A stretch of DNA of 64,000 nucleotides from Leptasterias polaris (taxonomy: Eukaryota; Echinodermata; Asteroidea; Forcipulatida; Asteriidae): assembly GCA_037783415.1 (NCBI GenBank), contig JAZGTN010000061.1, positions 744,001-808,000 of the forward strand. The letters run 5' to 3'. A model generated the notes under the pieces. It was not told the origin of the DNA, searched no databases, and worked only from the letters and a program-made list of their open reading frames with translations. The position numbers and the translations under genes are program-made. Positions 21,968 to 33,300 of the stretch are shown piece after piece (positions within the stretch are counted from its first letter, which is position 1; each line of letters begins with the position of its first letter).

Positions 21968-23460
21968 CCTAACAGCTTGACGTGGATCTTTTTAAAAACT
22001 GTACCGCTGCATTCATCACATATACCGACAGTTATGATCAAATATAAATGTACTAACATTAGTTTTTTCAATCATACCATTTATTTCTGAAGTGGGGTGT
22101 GTGTGGGTGTTTGGGTGTGTGTGGGGGGGGGGGGGGGGGGGGATGGGGTGTCCGTTGTCATCTGATTCAAACCCTATACACTCTTAACAATCAGGGGCCT
22201 AACCCGAAGTCTGTGTCAAAAATGATACAGAAATATGGGAAATGACACAGAATCCTGGTTTAATTTGTTTGACTTGTTTTCATGTCAGCCTGACCCAGAA
22301 AGGGGTCAAGCATCCCGCGACCCGGAATACGGGTCAATTCTGACCTGGGAGTTTTCAGAGAGTAAAACACGTTTATTATGGTACGGACATCTTGACTTTC
22401 TCCTATTCAAATCAATGTATCCAAACCGAGGCTGGAAGGAGAAATAGTCTGGTTGCTTTTTGTACAATGGATATCAGCATCCATTACTGTTACTGGATAC
22501 AGGAAACATGACCCAAGATGGTGGCAGCAGGATACAGGTCTATTAGATGTGTTTTTTGTACAAAGCTGCCTCGCTGTTTAGTTTTATATTCCATTCGTTG
22601 ATAATGATATCTGATTGAATGTAACTGGGACAAAGCAAGGTATACCGGTAGGCCCTAAATTGAATTTGTAATAAAACAGAAATGGTTTGTAGATGTAAAG
22701 CCATTCTAAATCACAGCAGTGTTTTACCAACTTCATTTATCATCACCATCTTCCTTTACTGTGCAGAAACCTCATCCGGAGTATCTCGCACACTTGGTTG
22801 AGGTGCAAACAAGCTATGCAGACAAAACTCAAGGCATAAAAAAGATTCGCATGTGCAAGTAAAAGCAGTTATTTTTTTACAGTCTTTATGTTCCAGCACG
22901 TTTATACAGTCACGACCTAGTTTTTAAAAGTTAAATTACAGTTTCCGTTACTAATGGATCGGAGTTTATGTTTAATATTAATTTTCAAATACTGTCACTT
23001 GAAAGCGGTAAGTTTAAAAACATTGCAGAAACCAGGCATGACAGGCGTAACAATCGAACGCCCTCTATGTCAGGTTTCTGACACTCCTACACCACCGACG
23101 GTACAAGCCCATTTCGTGCTGCTCGCCAGTCAACTTTATTGAGGTAACTATCCCCTTTTACAATCATATTAGTTATCCCTTTAAGTCGTTTTAGTGTGAG
23201 AATTATTTTTAGAAAGTATGTGTAGGTCTGGATGTCTTCAATCAGCTTATTATTTCCAGTGCTTTTCAATTGCCTTTCGTTGCACCTCGTAATTCCAAGA
23301 TGGTGGCTCCGTGTTTGGTTCGGCGGGAGATTCGCATCGCATTTAAATCATTTTTATTTCCTCATGGTTATACATTACTCAATCTGACCGCCCTTTTATA
23401 AATTCTTTTTGTGAAAAATAACTCATAACTACATTTTGGTAAATAACACATTTTGAGTTC
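21968..23460. other. Intergenic stretch
   Basis: Holds a GT/G-rich run (22094-22146) and a GGGTCA-type repeat fragment (about 22285-22365). No coding exon or RNA gene recognised. Confidence 0.5.
22094..22146 (+). repeat. GT-rich then poly-G low-complexity tract
   Basis: GTGTGTGTGGG-type repeats lead into about 21 consecutive G. Long G runs are prone to length error in assembly. Confidence 0.9.
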
Positions 23461-23517
23461 GGCCTCTAGCTTCCGGGCAAGCTCGGTGGTCTGGTACACC
23501 TGCTCCAGAATGGCAAG

Positions 23518-24393
23518 CAAGGGCGTCGATCGCTACTGAAAAGTAGGGGGGACGGGCGAGCAAGTCTTGACAAAATACATATTACATTATTTGCACCCCC
23601 CATTACTTTTACATTTAATTCTGTGTTACACTTGTTCCCTATTTTTGTTTGACCAGGAGGCGAGTTACAGGGGGTGATATTTAACAATAACGTCATCCGA
23701 AATGGTGTTTGGGCCTGGGTTTCCCTTATGTAAAACCGAGATTCTACCAAATACAAACATGCTTCGGGAGTCCGGCGTTTATCGTGTGTCAGCTTGAAGT
23801 TCTTCGAAAAAACAAAATACTGCTTCTTCGACAAATCTTGTCATGACCCAAACTGCTCCTATTTATTTTAATGGATTTTACTACATTTTGTGCGTTGTGC
23901 GATGGTAAAAAAAATGTAACACATTTGCACGTGCGCGCACACACAGACATCCTTTGTGGAGGGATCGTGTACCGTACATTATAGCATGACGCATCATAAC
24001 TTGAATGCTAACAAGGTATGTAAGCGGGATTTTGGCGTTCATGTCTTGGACGCAAAGTTGTCATCTATTATATGTATTATAGAAACGGAAATAGGCCAAA
24101 AATACCATTCTGCGCGTGGTCCAACAAAACAAAAGATGAAAATGAAGAAAACATTTCACCGTTTGTTCGCTATTCTTTTATTTGAACAAAAATTGTAATG
24201 AAATATTAAATCTAGAAAATGGTGTATATTTTTTTCATATTTTGTTGCATATTTCTAATGAACAGTCAATCAAAAAGTGAGGGGGGGGGGGGACATCTGA
24301 TATGCTGTCCCCCCCCCCCCCAGTCTAAAAAGTGGGGGGGGGGGGGGGGGGGGGGACATGTCCCCCCCCGTCCCCCACCCATCGACGCCCTTG
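23518..24393. mobile_element. hAT-type non-autonomous transposon, 876 bp
   Basis: Flanked by an exact 8-bp duplication ATGGCAAG (23510-23517 and 24394-24401). Inverted ends are CAAGGGCGTCGAT at left and ATCGACGCCCTTG at right. An 8-bp target duplication with CA(A/G)GG-like ends is typical of hAT transposons. No intact transposase frame was found inside; the right part holds long G and C runs (24281-24372). Confidence 0.82.
24281..24372. repeat. Alternating poly-G and poly-C runs
   Basis: Three long homopolymer blocks (G, C, G) and a shorter C block near the right end of the hAT element could form hairpins or G-quadruplexes. Run lengths are uncertain in any assembly. Confidence 0.85.
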
Positions 24394-24899
24394 ATGGCAA
24401 GGTCGTTGGTTCGAATCCCACTCGAATGATTTTATGTTTTTGTTGCTTCAAATGTATAGTTATGTAGACAACCGGAAGTATACGTCATTGTGAGAGTAGA
24501 CCAATTCCCGCCCTCTAGAACTAAACAAAACACCATGCAACCAACCTTATCGACTTGCTGCATTTTGTAATGTTCACATCGTTTACACATGTTAACCAAG
24601 TCATTACCTCTCATCAAAATGCTGTGGTTTTGTACATTACGGGAAATGTTTAGAAAATACTGCAATATTCTATTAGTGCAGGTTTTTTTAATGCATATTA
24701 TTGATTTGGAGTGATTTCATTCCCAACAAACTTGTGAAACCTTTTTTTTAAATGGTGGTCAAATTTTGGTGAATACTGCAACAACGGTTCAGCCCTTTTT
24801 CAGGAATTTTGCACACTTCATAATGGGCTTGCTCTGATTGAAATAAGGAAGAGAATTCGGATGTTTTCAATTAACCGTTCTTTGAATGAGAACTTTAGA

Positions 24900-27800
24900 G
24901 GGAAGTATTTTTCTGGAGGATGTTACTTGTAGGCCTATGAACTTTAGAATCAGTGAGCTTTCAGATGGAAATATTTCTCTGTAGGATTGGTACTGGTATG
25001 AACTTTAGAATCAGTGAGCTTTCAGATGGAACTATTTATCTGGAGGATTGGTACTGGTATGAACTTTAGAATCAGTGAGCTTTCAGATGGAAATATTTCT
25101 CTGGAGGATTGGTACTGGTATGAACTTTAGAATCAGTGAGCTTTCAGATGGAACTATTTATCTGGAGGATTGGTACTGGTATGAACTTTAGAATCAGTGA
25201 GCTTTCAGATGGAAATATTTCTCTGGAGGATTGGTACTGGTATGAACTTTAGAATCAGTGAGCTTTCAGATGGAAATATTTCTCTGGAGGATTGGTACTG
25301 GTATGAACTTTAGAATCAGTGAGCTTTCAGATGGAAATATTTCTCTGGAGGATTGGTACTGGTATGAACTTTAGAATCAGTGAGCTTTCAGATGGAACTA
25401 TTTATCTGGAGGATTGGTACTGGTATGAACTTTAGAATCAGTGAGCTTTCAGATGGAAATATTTCTCTGGAGGATTGGTACTGGTATGAACTTTAGAATC
25501 AGTGAGCTTTCAGATGGAAATATTTCTCTGGAGGATTGGTACTGGTATGAACTTTAGAATCAGTGAGCTTTCAGATGGAAATATTTCTCTGGAGGATTGG
25601 TACTGGTATGAACTTTAGAATCAGTGAGCTTTCAGATGGAACTATTTCTCTTGAGGATTGGTACTGGTATGAACTTTAGAATCAGTGAGCTTTCAGATGG
25701 AAATATTTCTCTGGAGGATTGGTACTGGTATGAACTTTAGAATCAGTGAGCTTTCAGATGGAAATATTTCTCTGGAGGATTGGTACTGGTATGAACTTTA
25801 GAATCAGTGAGCTTTCAGATGGAAATATTTCTCTGGAGGATTTGTATACTGGTATGAACTTTAGAATCAGTGAGCTTTCAGAGGGAAATATTTCTCTGGA
25901 GGATTGGTACTGGTATGAACTTTAGAATCAGTGAGCTTTCAGAGGGAAATATTTCTCTGGAGGATTGGTACTGGTATGAACTTTAGAATCAGTGAGCTTT
26001 CAGATGGAAATATTTCTCTGGAGGATTGGTACTGGTATGAACTTTAGAATCAGTGAGCTTTCAGATGGAACTATTTCTCTTGAGGATTGGTACTGGTATG
26101 AACTTTAGAATCAGTGAGCTTTCAGATGGAAATATTTCTCTGGAGGATTGGTACTGGTATGAACTTTAGAATCAGTGAGCTTTCAGATGGAAATATTTCT
26201 CTGGAGGATTGGTACTGGTATGAACTTTAGAATCAGTGAGCTTTCAGATGGAAATATTTCTCTGGAGGATTTGTACTGGTATGAACTTTAGAATCAGTGA
26301 GCTTTCAGATGGAAATATTTCTCTGGAGGATTGGTACTGGTATGAACTTTAGAATCAGTGAGCTTTCAGATGGAACTATTTCTCTTGAGGATTGGTACTG
26401 GTATGAACTTTAGAATCAGTGAGCTTTCAGATGGAAATATTTCTCTGGAGGATTGGTACTGGTATGAACTTTAGAATCAGTGAGCTTTCAGATGGAAATA
26501 TTTCTCTGGAGGATTGGTACTGGTATGAACTTTAGAATCAGTGAGCTTTCAGATGGAAATATTTCTCTGGAGGATTTGTATACTGGTATGAACTTTAGAA
26601 TCAGTGAGCTTTCAGAGGGAAATATTTCTCTGGAGGATTGGTACTGGTATGAACTTTAGAATCAGTGAGCTTTCAGAGGGAAATATTTCTCTGGAGGATT
26701 GGTACTGGTATGAACTTTAGAATCAGTGAGCTTTCAGATGGAACTATTTCTCTTGAGGATTGGTACTGGTATGAACTTTAGAATCAGTGAGCTTTCAGAT
26801 GGAAATATTTCTCTGGAGGATTGGTACTGGTATGAACTTTAGAATCAGTGAGCTTTCAGATGGAAATATTTCTCTGGAGGATTGGTACTGGTATGAACTT
26901 TAGAATCAGTGAGCTTTCAGATGGAAATATTTCTCTGGAGGATTTGTATACTGGTATGAACTTTAGAATCAGTGAGCTTTCAGAGGGAAATATTTCTCTG
27001 GAGGATTGGTACTGGTATGAACTTTAGAATCAGTGAGCTTTCAGAGGGAAATATTTCTCTGGAGGATTGGTACTGGTATGAACTTTAGAATCAGTGAGCT
27101 TTCAGATGGAAATATTTCTCTGGAGGATTGGTACTGGTATGAACTTTAGAATCAGTGAGCTTTCAGATGGAACTATTTCTCTTGAGGATTGGTACTGGTA
27201 TGAACTTTAGAATCAGTGAGCTTTCAGATGGAAATATTTCTCTGGAGGATTGGTACTGGTATGAACTTTAGAATCAGTGAGCTTTCAGATGGAAATATTT
27301 CTCTGGAGGATTGGTACTGGTATGAACTTTAGAATCAGTGAGCTTTCAGATGGAAATATTTCTCTGGAGGATTTGTACTGGTATGAACTTTAGAATCAGT
27401 GAGCTTTCAGAGGGAAATATTTCTCTGGAGGATTGGTACTGGTATGAACTTTAGAATCAGTGAGCTTTCAGATGGAAATATTTCTCTGGAGGATTGGTAC
27501 TGGTATGAACTTTAGAATCAGTGAGCTTTCAGATGGAAATATTTCTCTGGAGGATTGGTACTGGTATGAACTTTAGAATCAGTGAGCTTTCAGATGGAAA
27601 TATTTCTCTGGAGGATTGGTACTGGTATGAACTTTAGAATCAGTGAGCTTTCAGATGGAAATATTTCTCTGGAGGATTTGTACTGGTATGAACTTTAGAA
27701 TCAGTGAGCTTTCAGAGGGAAATATTTCTCTGGAGGATTGGTACTGGTATGAACTTTAGAATCAGTGAGCTTTCAGATGGAAATATTTCTCTGGAGGATT

Positions 27801-28857
27801 GGTACTGGTATGAACTTTAGAATCAGTGAGCTTTCAGATGGAAATATTTCTCTGGAGTATTGGTACTGGTATGAACTTTAGAATCAGTGAGCTTTCAGAT
27901 GGAAATATTTCTCTGGAGGATTGGTACTGGTATGAACTTTAGAATCAGTGAGCTTTCAGATGGAACTATTTCTCTGGAGGATTGGTACTGGTATGAACTT
28001 TAGAATCAGTGAGCTTTCAGATGGAAATATTTCTCTGGAGGATTGGTACTGGTATGAACTTTAGAATCAGTGAGCTTTCAGATGGAAATATTTCTCTGGA
28101 GGATTGGTACTGGTATGAACTTTAGAATCAGTGAGCTTTCAGATGGAAATATTTCTCTGGAGGATTGGTACTGGTATGAACTTTAGAATCAGTGAGCTTT
28201 CAGATGGAACTATTTCTCTGGAGGATTGGTACTGGTATGAACTTTAGAATCAGTGAGCTTTCAGATGGAAATATTTCTCTGGAGGATTGGTACTGGTATG
28301 AACTTTAGAATCAGTGAGCTTTCAGATGGAAATATTTCTCTGGAGGATTGGTACTGGTATGAACTTTAGAATCAGTGAGCTTTCAGATGGAAATATTTCT
28401 CTGGAGGATTGGTACTGGTATGAACTTTAGAATCAGTGAGCTTTCAGATGGAAATATTTCTCTGGAGGATTGGTACTGGTATGAACTTTAGAATCAGTGA
28501 GCTTTCAGATGGAAATATTTCTCTGGAGGATTGGTACTGGTATGAACTTTAGAATCAGTGAGCTTTCAGATGGAAATATTTCTCTGGAGGATTGGTACTG
28601 GTATGAACTTTAGAATCAGTGAGCTTTCAGATGGAACTATTTCTCTGGAGGATTGGTACTGGTATGAACTTTAGAATCAATGAGCTTTCAGATGGAACTA
28701 TTTCTCTGTAGGATTGGTACTGGTATGAACTTTAGAATCAGTGAGCTTTCAGATGGAACTATTTCTCTGTAGGATTGGTACTGGTATGAACTTTAGAATC
28801 AGTGAGTTTTCAGATGGAAATATTTCTCTGGGTGGTTGGTACTGGTATGAACTTAAT
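24900..28857 (+). repeat. 61-bp satellite array, about 64 units, with higher-order structure
   Basis: The tandem unit is 61 bp (begins ATGAACTTTAGAATCAGTGA, continues GCTTTCAGATGGAAATATTT, then CTCTGGAGGATTGGTACTGG). The first unit near 24900 is diverged and the last ends near 28857. Marked variants recur: C (AACTATTTCTCTTGAGG), E (AGAGGGAAAT), F (GGATTTGTATACTGG, 63 bp) and B (AACTATTTATCTGG). Between about 25630 and 27420 they follow the order C-A-A-F-E-E-(A) several times, a higher-order repeat of 5-7 units. The period is not a multiple of three and carries TAG, so it is not coding. It lies about 1 kb beyond the 3' end of the minus-strand gene. Confidence 0.95.
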
Positions 28858-29900
28858 AACCAAATAACTTTAAGATTGAAACAAAAATACGTTCAAATAT
28901 TTGCCAATTTAATAGGAATGTTTTCCCGAGTAGAATTATTTTATGTAATCAATTTATTCAAAACTTCAGGTCCAATGTTTTGACTTTTGTCTGATTTTCT
29001 CCTTTTTACCTCCAGATTATTCTATCTCTTTCATCATCAGAAAAAACTTTCTGAACTGCTGTAGAAAAAATCTACCTCCAGATATTTTTTTGGGCATAGG
29101 TATTCATAGCAAGGACTAATTGTTTCAGTGGGCAGTGGGAGTGGAGGCCCTTTTTCAGAGGTGGGTTTGCCAGACGTGATCCCAATACCTCTAAAATGTT
29201 TCAATATGGCGGAGGTTTGGCCTTGTCTTTTGACTCAAACTTTATGTTCATCAGAGGCATATAGACAAAAAACAGGAAAAACACATGCATATACAAGGAA
29301 AGGAAAAGCAATGGATCAGAAAGGAATACAAAGGCAGTCAATTAAAAGTAGACATTGATTGGAAATATATATTTTATTATCATGTCTTTAATTTCCCAAT
29401 GGGTGGAAATCTCGTAACAATCCAGAATTGTTCAAACATCAGTCTGAAAAAATGAGAAATACTTTATTAGCAAAACATCTTACTGCAATAACTTTAGGTT
29501 CAGGAACATTTACCATAGTATGGTGGCTCTAAGGAACATCCAAGACTTATATAATTTGCCCCATCTCAAGTGGCTTCATTTTTATGTGATAATTGGGAAT
29601 CCCAACTTTGAGTAGAAGTGAATTCAAGGTGGTGTTGTTGTTGTTGTATTTTCCGGTGACCTTTTAATCGCATTATGCCTCTAGGGATACAGGACTTCTC
29701 ATCATACAATAAGCCATGAATCATTATCTTTAATGTAAGAAAACATTGTTTTATAGTTTCTATCTTTTAAATGACATATTTCAGTGTAGAAAAGGTGACC
29801 TTTAACATTTACTATTCAGCAGAGATTCTAGCAAAACAAAAACCAGCACTAGCCAATGTTCAAATCAACAGCAGGTACTGTGAAATCCTACTGTTTTGGT
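28858..29900. other. Stretch between satellite and minus-strand gene
   Basis: No bounded repeat or exon recognised; the short plus-strand frame at 29128-29358 lacks splice or start support. The part nearest 29900 is probably just past the 3' end of the gene at 30187. Confidence 0.45.
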
Positions 29901-29906
29901 TTTATT
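29901..29906 (-). terminator. Candidate polyadenylation signal (minus strand)
   Basis: TTTATT on the plus strand, AATAAA on the minus strand, 281 bp past the stop of the ten-exon gene. Confidence 0.4.
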
Positions 29907-30186
29907 CTTTTATAGACTTTCCTTAGCAAAATAAAAATAATCATACCTCATTAACTCAGCTTGGTAATGTACATTATTAAGGAAAATGTACAAGAAACAT
30001 ACTCATTCTGTCCAAAAGGCAGAGGTGTGGAGTAGCCCAGTGGGGGAAATCTTCCAACCCTCCTGTTGACAATTTCGATACTTTTGAAGTTGTATTTTTG
30101 TGCTGAAAGCATCGTAAATAGCAAGCCCCTAAAAAAATTTCAGATATCTTTGGACTTTGGTTTTGCTTCATAATGTCGGACAGATT

Positions 30187-30353
30187 TTAAGAAGATTCAG
30201 AAGATACAGCTACTTTGAACAATGTCTTGACTAGAGCATTGTGGTTTGTGAGTGAGATAGGAGGCTGCCCACTCTCGCTGTGGCCATCCTTCAGCGATGC
30301 ATTCTGTCCTTCACCAAGAGTTCCACTTTGAAGCTTCTGGGTTATTTTGAAAA
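30187..30353 (-). CDS. Nuclear-type gene, coding exon 10 (stop)
   Basis: Acceptor ACTGATGTTACAG-type (GATGTTACAG); 55 codons ending SSESS then TAA at 30187-30189. Confidence 0.75.
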
Positions 30354-33300
30354 CTGTAACATCAAAAATTAAAATACTTTTAAAGATATAAAAACCAATA
30401 TACAAAATAATTAGTAAATTGTATGATTTGGTTTTTACCCTTACAGCGATTTGCCTGTGGATTTTTTTCACAGAACTCGGGTAAGTACTGAGTATACAGT
30501 GCTTAAAGGCACTGGACACGTTTGGTAATTGTCAAAGACCAGTATTCTCACTTGGTGTATCCCAACATATGCATAAAGTAACAAACCTGTGAAAATTTGG
30601 GCTCAATTGATCATCGAAGTTGCAAGAAAATAATGCAGGAAAAAACACCCTTGTTGCACAAATTGTGTGCTTTCAGGCCTGAAGTCTTTTACAGATTCAA
30701 ATATTTTAGTGAGAAATTACCTCTTTCTCAAAATGTTGTTTCTCAAAATGTGTTATACTATCAACAGCTCTCTGTTGCTCATTACCAAGTTTGTATGCTA
30801 ATATATATTTTTAGTAATTACCAAACGCGTCCAGTGCAAGGTTAAAAACCAAATCATATTCTTTATCCCCGAAAAAAAAAAAATATATATATATAGGTAT
30901 ATATACCTATAAATAAATTACTGTTTGGTGCAATGACTTACTTGATCACAAGTTACCTCTTAAATTTCAATTCCTCAGACCATAATGACAGTTGCTATGT
31001 CTTGAAGTTACGTAAGAGACGGCAAACACCCATACACAATTCTGAATGGATGTGTAAGGCACAGCGGTACCAGGATTTGTCCATCTACAGGCTGCTATAC
31101 AAAACTTGCCCCAAACCATTTGACCTAGCAGCTGTATCTACAGTCTGAGGAATTCAAATTCAAGCAATAACTCGTGACTCTCACTGACTGCTCACACAGC
31201 TTTTTTAATGAGGACGGTTCTGGGTTCAAATCCCACCACAGGTGCCAATTGTTTTTTTTCTGTAGAAACCTGAAAGTGAGTTGGCATACAAAGCTCTCAC
31301 AATAGGATTAAGAAAGGATGAACTAGCCAACCAGACAACTTGAAGATAATTTTTGACTGGTCCTCAGGCGTTTAAAAAATTACATTTTCCCAGCGGACTA
31401 CCGTGAAAGGATAACTCTGTCTACACGTGCTGGAATGGAAGTGATTTGTTTAAACAGTCACCCTGTTTTTGGACAGGATGCCTTTAAGACCGTGCATGTC
31501 ACGCAGGAATTCAACATTTTTTAGGACCACTTTGGTCCCATGTACTTATAACGTTTTGAAATAAACAGACTTGTGCACTTTAACGGGTCACAATGTTCGA
31601 ATATGCGGGAAACTTTCAGTCTATTTGCACATCCTAGATTAATACCATGGCAATGGTCAATGTACTGTTCAATTAAATTTATAATCTCTCATGAACACCA
31701 TCATTTACAATATGTCAAATATTCTTTAAAATGTACCTCAATTTTGCACATTTTGTAAAGGAAGGTGCAGAGTCTGTGATAGACTTACTCAGATCCTTTG
31801 ATCTCTTTACTTCCTCCTGTAGGTCTTGGGATGAGCAGTGCTTGTCTAGGTTGGCATGGATCATCTTTAAGACTCTTAAAAGCGACTAAAACAATTGAGA
31901 ATAAAATATGATAGTAATATTTAAAACATAAGATTTGAGGCATTGTTTGCATACACTTTGTGAGATAAAGTTGGTGTGAAATGACCAACTGTTTAGATCC
32001 AGGTTTCCCAATAGAGGGGCGGATACTCATAACAGTGACATTTTTGAAGTATTTTTTTTTTCTCTTTTACTAAAAAGGAACAAAATGAATATTGATTGAC
32101 ATAAGCGGTATTGGGAAGCCTACTATGGTATGGAGTCCAGAGCCTTCCATGGAAAAGTCTTGAAGATTAAGATGCTTTTCTGGCGAAGTATTTCTTTTCT
32201 TTTAGGCAAGAGAACTTTGAACTGTTTGTTTCTCGTTCCATTTGCTCTTTCTTGAAAGGTCTGCCAGTGATTTTTTTTAATGACTTAGCCATTACGTTAT
32301 ATATTTGTTTACCGAATGGACAATTTAAGGAGGGAGGTAGAAGATTAAATTCACCATTCTCTCATCCAAAAAGGGGTGGGGGATGTAACAGATAGGTTAC
32401 CAGACGAAATACCATGCCATTGTATGTGACTGGTTCCCTGATCATGTTACTAAGCAATATTTTCTGAAAAACAGAAGAAAATAAATAGCTGATGCAAACT
32501 GTGCACCAACTGAAATGACCTGTGTTATAAATATAATATATTGTAATGGCCTCACCTAAACAGAGTCTTTCTCAAAGAAATGAAAAATGAAACTAGTCTT
32601 ACATATTGCATGACAGTGAGGTCCCTATGTGATGTTATAAAATCAACAATATTAAGCCAAATTGCCTATTGAGAAAGACACTGCTAGGATCCAAAGGTCA
32701 AGCCATAATCACTTTTTGCAAGAGAAATAGACTTCTTTGAGACTTACCTTATATTGGTCACGTTGCTGATTACCAAGGGACTCTGACCGACTTAGAGCAA
32801 ACAATCTTGCTCGTAGGGAAGCATATCTGTGATAAATTACAGTTGAGATACACTGATGTTAATATAGGATGCTGGGCTGCGCAGAATTAACATTAAAAAA
32901 GTCGCTTTAGCCAATTTGCAGAAGTGGGCGCCTATGGGCAAGACCATGATGAGATGTTTCTATGGAGAGTCACAGCTGAGTGGATTTGGGCTGGACCTTC
33001 AGCTCTACTTTGAAACCAATGCTTAAGGTCCGTCAGCAATTTTAAAAATGTACACTATCAGTATTTAAATGTTTTGTCATTTTTTCTAAGCTATAGAAAT
33101 TGAGTTTATTTTTGAGGTCAACCATTATTAGTTCTTGTGAAATACGATAGTACTTTTATAATCCAAAGATGACATTTGGTTTTTTATATAAACATTCTTA
33201 TCAATTTGTTATAAATGTGTCTGATTGATGTGCCTGGGTCTAATTGTATCATCTCAGATGAGGCAATATCATTTTTCGAAATAAGGACCAACCTTTCAGC

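Larger units (their letters stand above)
23461..24425 (+). repeat. tRNA-like SINE piece split by a transposon
   Basis: The left part (23461-23517) holds GCTCGGTGGTCTGGTAC, similar to a tRNA D-arm/A-box. The right part (24394-24425) holds GTTGGTTCGAATCCCAC, a good B-box. With the inserted element and one target copy removed, the two parts lie about 40 bp apart, the spacing expected in a tRNA-derived SINE. Read as SINE-like rather than a working tRNA because the acceptor stem is not evident. Confidence 0.5.

Noticed and set aside
24219..24467. Proline/glycine-rich open frames on both strands
   Set aside because: Produced by poly-G and poly-C runs inside the hAT element.
24900..28857. CRISPR-like array
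   Set aside because: The 61-bp units abut with no unique spacers, and the host is eukaryotic; it is a satellite. The same holds for the 43-bp array at 55563 and the 16-bp arrays at 39984 and 40686.
31200..31250. tRNA gene around the GGTTCAAATCC B-box
   Set aside because: No acceptor stem or D-arm can be paired; treated as a SINE fragment.
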